A DNA stretch of 64,000 bases, taken from positions 248,001-312,000 of the forward strand of contig NZ_JYHV01000011.1 of the NCBI RefSeq assembly GCF_000952685.1, given 5' to 3'. Below the pieces are notes generated by a model. The model made no database searches. It saw only the letters and a program-made list of their open reading frames with translations, and was not told the origin of the DNA. Below are positions 1 to 10,198 of this stretch, piece by piece. The translations under genes were made by a program, and so were the position numbers. Every line of letters begins with the position of its first letter. Position 1 is the stretch's first letter. The stretch comes from Stutzerimonas stutzeri (GTDB lineage: Bacteria > Pseudomonadota > Gammaproteobacteria > Pseudomonadales > Pseudomonadaceae).

Positions 1-1046
1 GCCTCGCCTTGCTGCTGACATGGATTACCGTCGCCGGGGGCTTCTATCAAGCGCCGTTAGACACTGCTATTGCGGGCTCTGTGATGATCCTGGTCAGCCA
101 GTTGGGGTTCTTCTGGGTGTTTTCCCGAGGCTACAACCTGCGCTTTCGCGACCCCAGTCTGACCGAGCCGCAGGTGTTGGTTGCGCTGGTGTGGCTGACC
201 TTCTTCCTGTTCAATCTCGGCGATAGTCGCGGCTCTTTGCTGGTGCTCTATGTGCTGGTGCTGATGTTCGCCGTGTTTCTGCCGCCGAAAGTATTCATCC
301 GCTACGCCGTACTGGCGCTCGTCAGTTTCGTCGGCATGTCGCTGTACGATGCATATCTCGATCGTCTCGGCGACTCGCAGGTAGCGCTGCTGGAGGCTGG
401 CGTATTGCTGGTAACGCTCATCTGGATGTGCCTGTTCGTCGGTTACGTCTACAAGCTGCGTCAGCGCATGCGTCAGCGCCGTTTCGCCTTGCAGGCGCAC
501 CAGGAAACGCTGCGCGGCATGATGCGGCAACTGGAGGATCTGGCCTCCACGGACGAGCTCACCGGGTTGTACAACCGCCGTCATTTCATTCGGCGGGCCG
601 AGGCGGAGCTGAGTCGATTACGGGCGGGCCATCAGTCCGGCCTCGCATTGATCGACCTCGATCATTTCAAGCGGGTAAACGATCTGCACGGGCACGCCAC
701 GGGCGATCGTGTGCTGCAGATGTTCGCCTCGGTAGCGCGTTCGTGCTTGCGCGACGGCGATATCCTGGCCCGCTACGGTGGCGAGGAGTTCGTCCTGCTG
801 TTGCCGCACACCGATGCCGAGCAGTTCAGCGCTTGTTGTGAGCGCCTGCGCGAGGCGTTTGCCAATGCCCAGCCGCTGGACGTGGAGTTACAGGCGGGGC
901 ATCTCAGTCTGTCGGTCGGGCTGACGCTGCTCAATGCTGGCGACGATCTGGACGAGTCATTGCAGCGCGCCGACATGGCGCTCTATCGGGCCAAGGCCAA
1001 CGGGCGTAATCGCTGCGAGGCAAGCTGGGCGGCCGTCGATGCCTGA
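1..1046 (+). CDS. SadC-like membrane diguanylate cyclase (5' end outside window)
   Basis: The reading frame is already open at base 3, so the true start lies upstream and only the C-terminal ~348 residues are present. The visible part has several hydrophobic transmembrane segments over its first ~140 residues, a short basic linker, and a complete GGDEF domain with the intact active-site signature RYGGEEF. An RxxD inhibitory site (RDGD) lies five residues before GGEEF, so an active, product-inhibited c-di-GMP synthase is expected. The membrane module plus GGDEF, followed by a ferredoxin reductase and pyruvate kinase, resembles the sadC locus of P. aeruginosa as I remember it. SadC identity is an inference; diguanylate cyclase activity is well supported. 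Confidence 0.85.
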   Translation, partial: LALLLTWITVAGGFYQAPLDTAIAGSVMILVSQLGFFWVFSRGYNLRFRDPSLTEPQVLVALVWLTFFLFNLGDSRGSLLVLYVLVLMFAVFLPPKVFIRYAVLALVSFVGMSLYDAYLDRLGDSQVALLEAGVLLVTLIWMCLFVGYVYKLRQRMRQRRFALQAHQETLRGMMRQLEDLASTDELTGLYNRRHFIRRAEAELSRLRAGHQSGLALIDLDHFKRVNDLHGHATGDRVLQMFASVARSCLRDGDILARYGGEEFVLLLPHTDAEQFSACCERLREAFANAQPLDVELQAGHLSLSVGLTLLNAGDDLDESLQRADMALYRAKANGRNRCEASWAAVDA

Positions 1047-1980
1047 AATTACCCATGGGGCGCGGTCCTGGACGGTGAGCGAGGGGAAGAACCTGCTCGA
1101 TGCGCTCAATGATGCTGGCCTGAACGTGCCCTACAGCTGTCGTGCGGGCAGTTGCCACGCCTGTCTGGTGCGCTGCCTGCGGGGTGAGCCAAAGGATGCC
1201 CAGCCGGACGCGCTCGATGTCGGTCGGCGTTTACAGGGGTGGAGACTCGCCTGCCAATGCGCCGTCACCGAAGATCTCAGTGTCGCCGTGTACGACCCGG
1301 TGCGCGAGGGGCTGGCGGCACGAGTGGAAGGGCTCGATTGGCTCGATGGACAGGTCCTGCGCCTGCGGCTGCAGGCCGAGCGTCCGCTGCGTTACCGCGC
1401 CGGCCAGCACGTGCTGCTGTGGACTGACCGTGGCGTTGCCAGGCCTTATTCATTGGCGAGCGTGCCCGGGGAGGATCCCTGGCTTGAGTTTCACCTCGAT
1501 TGCCACAATCCGGGTGCCTTCTGCGATTCGGCGCGCGCCCTGAAGATGGGAGACAGCCTGCGCCTTGGTCAGCTGCACGCCGGCGCGCTGCGCTACGAGC
1601 CCGAATGGCAGACGCGTCCCCTGTTGATGCTGGCGGCCGGTACCGGGCTCGCACCTCTTTGGGCCCTGTTGCGCGAGGCGCTGCGTCAGGATCATCTAGG
1701 GCCGATACGGCTGCTGCATTTCTGTCGAGGTGCGTCCTACCTGCGAGCGTCGTTGGAGCGTCTCGCACAGGGGCATGACAACCTGAGTATCGAGTGGGTC
1801 GATTCCGAACAGACGCATGACAGTCTGCAATCCGTACGCGCTACGTCGCGCCAGGAAATCGCACTGCTCTGCGGGGGAAGCGGATTCGTCGAGGACTGCG
1901 CCAAGCGCCTGTTTCTCGCGGGACTGCCGCGGGGGCAGGTGCTGAGCGACGCTTTTCTGGTGCGCCACGTCGAGCCTTGA
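1039..1980 (+). CDS. 2Fe-2S ferredoxin-type oxidoreductase (ferredoxin reductase)
   Basis: Predicted 313 aa. The ATG at 1039 overlaps the end of the preceding cyclase gene by 8 bp, which suggests translational coupling; an upstream in-frame start would run deep into that gene. The N-terminal ~85 residues form a plant-type 2Fe-2S ferredoxin with C34-x4-C39-x2-C42 and a final Cys near residue 72 (LACQC). An FNR-type flavin domain follows with the RPYSLAS flavin-binding motif, then an NAD(P) domain with AAGTGLAP. The architecture is that of the reductase component of oxygenases or a stand-alone NADH:acceptor reductase. No oxygenase gene is adjacent, so the electron acceptor is unknown. Confidence 0.85.
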   Translation: MPEITHGARSWTVSEGKNLLDALNDAGLNVPYSCRAGSCHACLVRCLRGEPKDAQPDALDVGRRLQGWRLACQCAVTEDLSVAVYDPVREGLAARVEGLDWLDGQVLRLRLQAERPLRYRAGQHVLLWTDRGVARPYSLASVPGEDPWLEFHLDCHNPGAFCDSARALKMGDSLRLGQLHAGALRYEPEWQTRPLLMLAAGTGLAPLWALLREALRQDHLGPIRLLHFCRGASYLRASLERLAQGHDNLSIEWVDSEQTHDSLQSVRATSRQEIALLCGGSGFVEDCAKRLFLAGLPRGQVLSDAFLVRHVEP

Positions 1981-2025
1981 GCAACGACGGCGCATCGCCC
2001 CCAAGAGATGGCTAGGGGCGCGTGA

Positions 2026-2079
2026 TCGAAGCACGCCAAGGTATCAGGCCCCCATTGGCCGTCACCTGGCGTGCTTCGA
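2026..2079. terminator. Long inverted repeat between convergent genes
   Basis: Perfect 13-bp arms TCGAAGCACGCCA and TGGCGTGCTTCGA enclose a 28-nt centre. The stem can continue as GGT/ACC after a one-base bulge, and an inner GGCC/GGCC pair is also present. It sits between the stop codons of the ferredoxin reductase (+) and pyruvate kinase (-), where a bidirectional terminator is expected. There is no clear T-run on either side, so it may act as an mRNA 3'-end stabiliser or Rho-dependent terminator instead. Confidence 0.55.
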
Positions 2080-2084
2080 GACCA

Positions 2085-3536
2085 TCAACTCAATGAATCG
2101 CCTACACGCAGGATCTTCATGGTGTTGGTGCCGCCGGTGCCGTGATAGGTATCGCCCTTGGTCAGGATCACCCAGTCGCCAACGTTGACGATGTTGCGTT
2201 TGAGCAACTCATCCACCGCCGCCTGGCTGACCTTGTCCGCTGGCAGTGCGGCCGGATCGAACGGAATGGTCTGCACACCGCGGAACATGGCGACCCGTGC
2301 CTGGGTCTCGCGATGGGGCGAGTATGCAAAGATCGGTACCGACGAGCGGATGCGCGACATGATCAGCGGGGTATAGCCGCTTTCGGTCAGGCTGATGATC
2401 GCCTTAACGCCGGGGAAGTGGTTGGCGGTGTACATCGCCGCCAGCGCGGTGCTTTCATCACTGCGCTCGAAGCGCTGGCCGAGACGGTGGCTGGACTTGA
2501 TGCTGGTCGGATGCTTCTCGGCTCCGACGCAGACGCGTGCCATCGCCTTGATCGCCTCGATCGGGTATTCGCCGGCAGCGCTTTCGGCCGACAGCATGAC
2601 CGCGTCGGTGTAGTCCAGCACCGCGTTGGCTACATCGGAAACCTCGGCGCGGGTCGGCATCGGGTTCTGGATCATCGACTCCATCATCTGGGTCGCGGTG
2701 ATGACGACCTTGTTGTTGCGGCGTGCGTGAAGAATGATCTTCTTCTGAATGCCCACCAGTTCGGCGTCGCCGATCTCGACGCCCAGGTCGCCTCGCGCGA
2801 CCATCACGCCATCGCTGGCGCGGATCAAGCCGTCCAGCGCCTCATCATCGGCGACCGCTTCGGCGCGCTCGATCTTGGCGATCAGCCAGGCGCTGGAGCC
2901 GGCCTCGTCGCGCAGGCGGCGGGCCAGTTCCATATCGGCGGCATCGCGAGGGAAGGACACGGCGAGGTAGTCCAGATCCATCTCGGCGGCCAGCTTGATG
3001 TCGGCTTTGTCCTTGGCGGTCAGCGCCGGCGCAGTCAGCCCGCCTCCCCGACGATTGATGCCTTTGTTGTCCGACAGCGGCCCGCCAATCAGTACAGTGC
3101 AATGCAGTTCGTCGGCCGTGGCGTTGTCAACGCGCATGACCACGCGACCATCATCGAGGAGCAATTCATCGCCAACGCTGCAATCTTTGACCAGATCCGG
3201 GTAGTCGATGCCCACCACGTCCTGGGTGCCTGCATCGCGAGGGTGGGTGACGGAGAAGCGGAAGTTGTCGCCCTCTGCTAATTCGATACGCTTGCCGGCG
3301 AACTTGGCGATGCGGATTTTCGGCCCTTGCAGGTCGCCCAATAGGGCGACGAAGCGACCGTGTTTCGCGGCGATGTCCCGTACCAGCTGCGCCCGGGCGC
3401 GGTGCTCATCTGGAGCACCATGAGAGAAATTCAAGCGGGCGACATCGAGGCCCGCCAGGATCATCTTTTCCAGTACATCCGGTGAGCTGCTGGCAGGACC
3501 CAGCGTGGCGACGATTTTGGTACGGCGCGAGATCAT
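2085..3536 (-). CDS. pyk: Pyruvate kinase
   Basis: Predicted 483 aa, the usual length for Pseudomonas PykA. It converts phosphoenolpyruvate and ADP to pyruvate and ATP, the last step of lower glycolysis in the cytoplasm. The N-terminus RRTKIVATLGPASS is the classical pyruvate kinase opening. The signature LIAKIERAEAV carries the catalytic lysine, and ARGDLGVEI and TATQMMESM belong to the metal and substrate site. The start at 3536 directly precedes the conserved TKIVATLGP block. The gene converges on the ferredoxin reductase and diverges from the small lipoprotein gene. Pseudomonads often carry a second isozyme (PykF), so this copy is best compared with PykA. Confidence 0.96.
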   Translation of the reverse strand: MISRRTKIVATLGPASSSPDVLEKMILAGLDVARLNFSHGAPDEHRARAQLVRDIAAKHGRFVALLGDLQGPKIRIAKFAGKRIELAEGDNFRFSVTHPRDAGTQDVVGIDYPDLVKDCSVGDELLLDDGRVVMRVDNATADELHCTVLIGGPLSDNKGINRRGGGLTAPALTAKDKADIKLAAEMDLDYLAVSFPRDAADMELARRLRDEAGSSAWLIAKIERAEAVADDEALDGLIRASDGVMVARGDLGVEIGDAELVGIQKKIILHARRNNKVVITATQMMESMIQNPMPTRAEVSDVANAVLDYTDAVMLSAESAAGEYPIEAIKAMARVCVGAEKHPTSIKSSHRLGQRFERSDESTALAAMYTANHFPGVKAIISLTESGYTPLIMSRIRSSVPIFAYSPHRETQARVAMFRGVQTIPFDPAALPADKVSQAAVDELLKRNIVNVGDWVILTKGDTYHGTGGTNTMKILRVGDSLS

Positions 3537-3713
3537 TCAATGCTCCTTTTTCAGAATGGCCGGGAGGCTACTATGCCGTGCGGCTGTAGTCATTGTTGGC
3601 TTGCACTACTCTTTGGCGGCTGCATGCGAGCTGCCGCGACGTGTTCTGGTGCGCCGAGCGGGGCTGTAGTTTTTCTCGCCGCGGTCGATAAGTCGGCAAC
3701 GGAGGATTCATCC

Positions 3714-4091
3714 ATGCGCACCCTTGTCATACTGTCTCTGATCACTCTCAGCGTAGGCTGCAGCAGCCGAAGTGCACTCGATCGCCATCTGGACAGTGCT
3801 TACCAGCACTATCAATCAGGCGATTGCGAGCAGGTAATGCTCGCCCTATCGCAGGCCGAGCGCAGCAGTCGGCCACGCGACAACGTTCAGCCGGAAATAT
3901 CGCTGCTACGCGGGCAGTGCCTGGAGCGCCAGGGGTTGTTCGTCGATGCGGCGCAAACCTATCGCTTCATTCAGACCCGCTATCCGGCCAGCGAATATGC
4001 CTTCCGTGGTCGCGCCAGACTGGAGACGTTGCGTCAGTTGGGGCACTATCAGCCGGAGGAGCGGGTGGTAACTCACGCCGCCAAACCCTGA
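3714..4091 (+). CDS. Small lipoprotein, TPR-like
   Basis: Predicted 125 aa. An upstream start at 3540 exists, but the ATG at 3714 has a good ribosome-binding site (GGAGG about 10 nt upstream) and gives a clean lipoprotein signal, MRTLVILSLITLSVG followed by Cys16, so it is preferred. The mature part is helical with tetratricopeptide-like pairs (LDSAYQHYQSGDCEQVMLALSQAE and a second repeat around QTYRFIQTRYPASEY), as in envelope assembly or scaffold lipoproteins. Function is unknown. It is followed 38 bp later by the DUF4124 gene on the same strand, another predicted envelope protein. Confidence 0.75.
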   Translation: MRTLVILSLITLSVGCSSRSALDRHLDSAYQHYQSGDCEQVMLALSQAERSSRPRDNVQPEISLLRGQCLERQGLFVDAAQTYRFIQTRYPASEYAFRGRARLETLRQLGHYQPEERVVTHAAKP

Positions 4092-4129
4092 GCGAAGCCG
4101 GTTAGTCGAGACCGGCTGGGAAGGAACCC

Positions 4130-4558
4130 ATGCACATCGCACCGATACTGCTTATAGCGCTGTTGTCATCGCCGTTGGCGGCTGCCGAGATCTACCGCTG
4201 GGTCGATTCGCAGGGAAATGTGCATTTCGATGCACGACCGCGTCCCGGTGCCGAACCAGTCGAGGTCAGACCGCAGGTCATCGAGCGCGACGAGGCGACT
4301 CGCGAGCGCGAAGCGCGTACCGAGCGCTTCTTCGAGGCTCGTCGGCAAGAGCAGCAGGCTGCTGATCAGGCGGCCAGTGAACAGCATGCCCGGCGCGAGC
4401 AGGAATGCCGTCAGCTGCGTCAGCAGCTGTCGCGTCTGTCCCATGGCGGACGCTACTTTCGTGCCGATGCAAAGGAGGGGCGGGTCTACTACAGTGATGA
4501 GGAAATAGAGACGGCGCGGCGGCAGTTGGCCAGTCGTATCAGTCGAAATTGCAGCTGA
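4130..4558 (+). CDS. DUF4124 domain periplasmic protein
   Basis: Predicted 142 aa with a Sec signal peptide (MHIAPILLIALLSSPLAAA, cleavage before E20). The mature N-terminus EIYRWVDSQGNVHFDARP is the hallmark of DUF4124, a small beta domain found at the N-termini of many proteobacterial exported proteins. The rest is highly charged, Glu/Arg/Gln-rich and probably helical (about residues 45-110), ending in a short segment with Cys at the penultimate residue. A ribosome-binding site GGAAGGAA precedes the ATG. The function of this family is not known. Confidence 0.8.
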   Translation: MHIAPILLIALLSSPLAAAEIYRWVDSQGNVHFDARPRPGAEPVEVRPQVIERDEATREREARTERFFEARRQEQQAADQAASEQHARREQECRQLRQQLSRLSHGGRYFRADAKEGRVYYSDEEIETARRQLASRISRNCS

Positions 4559-4606
4559 GCGGCCCGAACGGCCGCTGCGATCAAGTTGGCGGCAGGGCCG
4601 GAACCG

Positions 4607-5041
4607 ATGAACATGCTTAATCAGCGCAGCATCCAGCGGCACCAGTTGCCGTACTATCTCAACGTTTTCAACCGCTTTACCGATAAGCCATTGGGCTTCA
4701 TCGGCAATCTGTCGGAGACTGGACTGATGCTCATCAGTCCATATCCGATGATGACCGATGCGTGCTTCGAGATGCGCCTGAAGATCCCCGGCCAGCACGG
4801 CCAGCTGCGTTACATCGATTTCAGCGCGATCTGCCGCTGGTCCCGCGAGGATGTCACTCCCGGCAGCTTCGATTCGGGTTTCGTACTGATTACGCCGCCC
4901 AGCGAAATTCGCCACATGATCGACGCGCTACATCACTATTTCAGTTTCCGGCCGATGCTGAGCATTCCGCCAGCTCGTCTGCCGCTCAGCGATGTCCCAC
5001 CCAACCGGGCCATCGACCAGGATCACTGTCACGGGATCTGA
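4607..5041 (+). CDS. PilZ domain c-di-GMP-binding protein
   Basis: Predicted 144 aa. The start at 4607 (MNMLNQRS) is chosen over a TTG at 4586; a second ATG at 4613 is also possible. It has both c-di-GMP contact motifs of PilZ domains: RxxxR (RSIQR) near the N-terminus and N-x-S-x-x-G (NLSETG) about 30 residues later, within a beta-barrel-type sequence. Such single-domain PilZ proteins bind c-di-GMP and act on motility, exopolysaccharide or other targets, but the partner cannot be read from the sequence. A SadC-like cyclase lies only 3.5 kb upstream on the same strand, with unrelated genes in between. Confidence 0.88.
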   Translation: MNMLNQRSIQRHQLPYYLNVFNRFTDKPLGFIGNLSETGLMLISPYPMMTDACFEMRLKIPGQHGQLRYIDFSAICRWSREDVTPGSFDSGFVLITPPSEIRHMIDALHHYFSFRPMLSIPPARLPLSDVPPNRAIDQDHCHGI

Positions 5042-5096
5042 GTGATTCGGCTTGGTTGGGTGATGTTCACGTTTCCCTGCGAAGTCGAATGATGTT

Positions 5097-6428
5097 CTAC
5101 AGAACGCCGCCTTTTTTCCACGCCAGGTAGCGGCTGATCAACGCCGGCCCCAGCTCGTGCGGACGCGCATCGAGCACCGGGACGCCGTGCGCCATCAGCC
5201 GTTCATGCAACTGATCTCGGGCGTTCAGGTAGTTCAGCGTGCCGCAGTAGCCCAGCGCATCCTGGGCGCTGCTCACTGGTTGATGACGTAGTCCGTCGAG
5301 CACCGGCTCACGCAAGCTCACCACCAAAACCCGGTGCCGGCGCGAGAGCCGGCGGACCGCGCCGAGCAAATCCTCATCATCTTCGTCGCGCAGATTGCTC
5401 AGGATCACCACCAGCGCCCGTCGTTTCTGTCGCGTCAGAACCTCCCCGGCGGCTCGCATGAAATCGGCTGGCTGTCTCGTGTTGGTCAAATCGTAGACGC
5501 CGTTCAGCAAGGCGTTCAGCTGCAACTGGCCCTTGGCCGGCGCGAGGAAGCGGCGTTGCTCGGTGGCGAAGCTGTAGAGTCCCAGCGCGTCGCCTTGGCG
5601 CAAGGCGACATAAGCCAACAGCAGGCTTGCATTAAGCGCGTGGTCGAAATGCGAGAGTGCATCATCCTGGCTGCGCATCCGCCGGCCGCAATCGAGCATC
5701 AACAGGATCTGCTGGTCGCGGTCGTCCTGATATTCCCGGGCGATCGGCGTGCGCTTGCGTGCGGTGGCCTTCCAGTCGATCTGCCGCAGAGTATCGCCTT
5801 CGCGGAATTCGCGGAGCTGATGGAAATCCATACCCAGCCCGCGGCGCGGCTGCTGCCGCACACCCAGGCGACTCAACCAGCTGTCTACGGCCATCAGCGG
5901 TGCGCCGTGCAGTCGAGTGAAGTCGGGGTAGACGCGCGACTGTGACTCCAGCTTCAGCAGCCGGCGTTCGCGCCATAATCCCAGTGGACCGTGCAGGCGG
6001 ATCTCACATTGATCGAAGTGTACGGGGCCACGGCGTTCCGGGCAGATTCGGTACGCGACCTCGCAATGTTGCCCCGGTACGAGGGTTAGATGTTGTGGCA
6101 GGTGCTGAAACGCCATCCCGGCTGGCGGATGGTCGAAGATATCCAGGCGCAAGGGACGAGTCAGCGAGGCGTGAAGCTGTAGCTGCACATCATGCCAACG
6201 ACCCAGCGCCAGGTGGCCGGGTAGGGTGCGTTGCAACGTGGGCGAAGGCAGCCGGTGCAAGGAAACCGCGTCTAGGGCCGAAAGCAGGCCCAGGCACAGC
6301 AGCAGTCCCCACCAGGCCGTATTCACCGCGGCGGGCAGGGGATGGCCTAGCGCAGCCAGCACGCCCAGCGGCAGGGCAAGGACAAGCAGCAACACCAGCA
6401 GAAAGGTTTGTCGCCGTGATGGGCTCAT
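5097..6428 (-). CDS. DUF58 domain protein
   Basis: Predicted 443 aa; the ATG at 6428 starts just before a strong N-terminal hydrophobic hairpin (two membrane segments, about residues 8-45). The middle holds the DUF58 core with the conserved block REFREGDTLRQIDWKATARK. A von Willebrand A-like segment follows (LLMLDCGRRM), with a modified MIDAS (DxGxx in place of DxSxS). DUF58 proteins are nearly always paired with MoxR AAA+ ATPases and are thought to be their vWA-type partners. Here it is the last gene of a six-gene minus-strand unit, 25 bp after the MoxR gene. The molecular role is not established. Confidence 0.88.
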   Translation of the reverse strand: MSPSRRQTFLLVLLLVLALPLGVLAALGHPLPAAVNTAWWGLLLCLGLLSALDAVSLHRLPSPTLQRTLPGHLALGRWHDVQLQLHASLTRPLRLDIFDHPPAGMAFQHLPQHLTLVPGQHCEVAYRICPERRGPVHFDQCEIRLHGPLGLWRERRLLKLESQSRVYPDFTRLHGAPLMAVDSWLSRLGVRQQPRRGLGMDFHQLREFREGDTLRQIDWKATARKRTPIAREYQDDRDQQILLMLDCGRRMRSQDDALSHFDHALNASLLLAYVALRQGDALGLYSFATEQRRFLAPAKGQLQLNALLNGVYDLTNTRQPADFMRAAGEVLTRQKRRALVVILSNLRDEDDEDLLGAVRRLSRRHRVLVVSLREPVLDGLRHQPVSSAQDALGYCGTLNYLNARDQLHERLMAHGVPVLDARPHELGPALISRYLAWKKGGVL

Positions 6429-6453
6429 CGCAACATCCGCGAGCTGGGCTGGA

Positions 6454-7460
<1,007 letters not shown>

Positions 7461-7464
<4 letters not shown>

Positions 7465-8630
7465 AGGGCATTCCTGAGGCTTTGCAGGCGGGCGACCTGG
7501 CTGGTGAATTCGGCGGCGCTGACAGGCTTTTCCGCTGGCAGGCGCAAGGCCTGATCGATGGAGTCGGGGGGCAGCTGGCTGAGTTTCGCCAGCACCAGAC
7601 ACTGCTCGGTATAGGGCAGCGCTTCGAATCCCGGATGGCGTCGGCGCGCCTGCCGTTGTATGTCGCGCTGCAAGCCGATCAGCAGATGGCGCTGGCCGGC
7701 ATGGCGGTAGAGGAAGTCGGCACTGGCGCGCAGATGTTCATGCAGTTGCCGGCGGCTACGGTCGGCCGTCTCGATGATGGGACCCTGTCGTTGGCCCAGA
7801 TGCCAGGCGGCAAAGATCAGTATCAGCAGCAGGGCGGTCAGCGCTTCGGGGAAATAGCGCAGCAGCTGTCGCAACAAGCCGACGTGCTCGGTGCGATAGG
7901 CGAGGGCCACGTCACGATCCTGGGTGAGATACCAGAGCAGCCAAGCATGGTCATACTGCCCGATGCGATCGTTCTGCCAGATCCAGCTGTCTGTGAGCGC
8001 GGTGATCAGACCGTTACCGTGCTGCAGCTGCAGCATGTGCGTGGCACCGTCGCTGTTGGCCCAGGCATGAGCCCTCTTGTCGGCATCGTAGAGGTGATAG
8101 TCGGTGTCGAAGGCGAAATAGGCCGGTGCGTCTTCGTTCTCCAGATACAGTCGGGTCAGCGTGGAGCGCTTCTCCGTGCTGGCGATCTGTTTGGTGGCTT
8201 CGTTGGTCTCGTCATCTGTGGTTTCGTACTGTTGCAAGCCCAGCGTATCGAGAAGCAGATCACCACTTTTACCGGTGTGCTCGTCCCACAGGCGTTCGGC
8301 CACGAACACCAGGTGGCCGCCGTCAGAGACCCACTCAAGCAAGCGTGCGGACTGACTCGGTTTCATATCTGCACGGTCGCCCAGCAGTAGCAGGATCCGG
8401 TTGTCCGGTTGCAGCTCGAGCAGCCCGCCAAGGCCTTCGGTGTGGGTGACCGCTCTGCCTTGGTCGATGAGAAAACGTTCAGCTGCCAGGTAGGGATTGG
8501 CGCGCACCTGCGGCGCAGGACCTCGCTCAATGACCTCCTGGTAGCGTGTCGCCTTGCTCGCGACGAATAGCAGCAGGGTGACTAGCAGTACGCCCGCGAC
8601 GGTCAGGCCAATTGTGCGAGCGCGGCTCAT
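7461..8630 (-). CDS. DUF4350 domain membrane protein
   Basis: Predicted 389 aa. One membrane segment lies at residues 7-25 and a second at about 260-277, leaving a ~230-residue soluble region between them, probably periplasmic. That region has the DUF4350 features NPYLAAERFL, NRILLLLGD and LLEWVSDGGHLVFV, a glutamine-amidotransferase-like fold also seen in GldG/IFT-type proteins. The cytoplasmic C-terminus is Arg-rich. It overlaps the genes on both sides by 4 bp, so co-translation is expected. No catalytic activity can be assigned. Confidence 0.85.
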
Positions 8631-10198
8631 GTGGACATCCTTGTGTCGAACAATTCGCGCCAGCGATCGCAGAGCTCGTTTCTGGCGGCGCCTGGCGGGG
8701 CCTGGTGACCATAGGCGAGATTCTGCCAGTGGCGGGTCAAGGTCTCGGCATAGCGGACCAGTTCCGGTCGACCGTCCTGGCGCAGCAGATCGAGGATTTC
8801 GCCCTCCGTATGAGCGGACTTCAATGGCAGCTTGCGTTCATGCAGCAGTCGGCTGAGAAACGCCCGGTAGAGCAACCCGAGCGCTTCGCGCGGCTGCTGG
8901 TCCCAGAGTCGGCTGACTTCACCGGCGACATCTGCAGGAATGCTCTCGGGCTGGACATCGAAACCGAACAGCACGGCCGGCGTATCCTGACGCTGCCTTG
9001 CAGCGGGAGGGCGAAGTCGCCCGACATGGACTCTCAGCCACTCGCGATAGCGCCAGAGGCAAAGCGCGATCAAACCGAACAGTGCCGCCCAGAGCAGGAT
9101 TTCGACACCCGTGGCGATGTGTTCCAGGCTGCGCTGCAGGCTGCCGCCGCGCAGTAGTTTGTTGAGTAGGCGTTCCAACCAGCCCGGTTCTGCAAGCGTC
9201 TGGGGCTCGCCAAAGCGCCAGCGAGTCACGGTCTCGCGGTTTTTGAACGGCGGCTGGTTCAGCAGCTCGGTGATCCGCTCGTTTGCGGCCTGACTGGTCA
9301 GTGGCTGGTTGAGCAAGCGTTCGTGTTCGGGGCTCGGCTCGGTCGGTGTCGTTTGTTCACGCTGCGGGGGCGCCGGGGTATCGGCCCGAGCGTCCTCTAG
9401 GGGCAAACCCAGCGACAGGCCGATGCTCAGCAGCAGGGCCGGCAATAAGGGCTGCAGACGCTCCTGCAATCGGCGAAAGCTCAGCTCGATATCCCAGGCC
9501 TCGAGCATGGTGCGTCGGTTGAGGTAGAGGCTGAAGCCACTGGCAACGTAAATCGGTTCCCAGATGATCAGGATCAGCACGTATAGCAGGTTGGACAGAT
9601 GCTCAAGCCAAAGCCAGTCGCCTTCCACCTTCAGCAGGTCCTGCCAGGTCCAGTCAGCGAGTAACTGCGGCGGGATCAACATGTAGAGTAAGGCCAGCGC
9701 GCCCATCCACAAGCCGCTTTCCAGGTGGATGCCGACAATGGTCAACCAGCGTGCCGCGCCGGTGTCGCGTCGCTTCAAGACGGCCAGGCGATTCCGTCTG
9801 GTCGAGCCTGATAACCCTTCGAGCTGCAGCACTGGCAGATCGAAACTGCGGGTCAGGCTGAATCGGCGCCAGGTCAGGCTGGAAAACCATTGCGAGCGTA
9901 GCAGGCCAGGCAAGGCTCTGAAGCTGCGGCGCAGGGTCGGGGTATCGCCAAATAGTGACCGAGAAAGAATGAACAGCGGCAGGCGTTCATAGAGCGGTTT
10001 AAACCACCAGAACAGCAACAGTGACAGCGTTGGATGTTGCCAGAGCATCAGGCTGAGCAGGGCGAACACTGGCAGGGTCAGCAGCGCCCAGCTGGTCATC
10101 AGTAGGCGCGCTTGCCGGCGTGCCAGCAGGATGCCGAGATCCAGCGATTCCCAGGCACTGCGCGGGCGGATCTCCATGGTCGCGTCACTCAGGCGCAT
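8627..10198 (-). CDS. DUF4129 domain membrane protein
   Basis: Predicted 523 aa from the ATG at 10198, which overlaps the SpoIIM stop by 14 bp; an in-frame ATG at 10177 is an alternative. Hydrophobic segments occur at about residues 32-75 (a pair), near 170-190, near 205-225, near 250-270 and a last one near 365-385. A ~130-residue cytoplasmic tail follows with the DUF4129 signature (ALGLLYRAFLSRLLHERKLP). In many bacteria DUF4129 is the C-terminal part of membrane transglutaminases, but no transglutaminase Cys-His-Asp core is visible here. The role within the MoxR/DUF58 unit is unknown. Confidence 0.83.
   Translation of the reverse strand: MRLSDATMEIRPRSAWESLDLGILLARRQARLLMTSWALLTLPVFALLSLMLWQHPTLSLLLFWWFKPLYERLPLFILSRSLFGDTPTLRRSFRALPGLLRSQWFSSLTWRRFSLTRSFDLPVLQLEGLSGSTRRNRLAVLKRRDTGAARWLTIVGIHLESGLWMGALALLYMLIPPQLLADWTWQDLLKVEGDWLWLEHLSNLLYVLILIIWEPIYVASGFSLYLNRRTMLEAWDIELSFRRLQERLQPLLPALLLSIGLSLGLPLEDARADTPAPPQREQTTPTEPSPEHERLLNQPLTSQAANERITELLNQPPFKNRETVTRWRFGEPQTLAEPGWLERLLNKLLRGGSLQRSLEHIATGVEILLWAALFGLIALCLWRYREWLRVHVGRLRPPAARQRQDTPAVLFGFDVQPESIPADVAGEVSRLWDQQPREALGLLYRAFLSRLLHERKLPLKSAHTEGEILDLLRQDGRPELVRYAETLTRHWQNLAYGHQAPPGAARNELCDRWRELFDTRMST

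Noticed and set aside
2142..3281. 379-aa open frame on the plus strand
   Set aside because: Antisense shadow of pyruvate kinase with His/Asp/Gly-rich composition typical of mirror frames.
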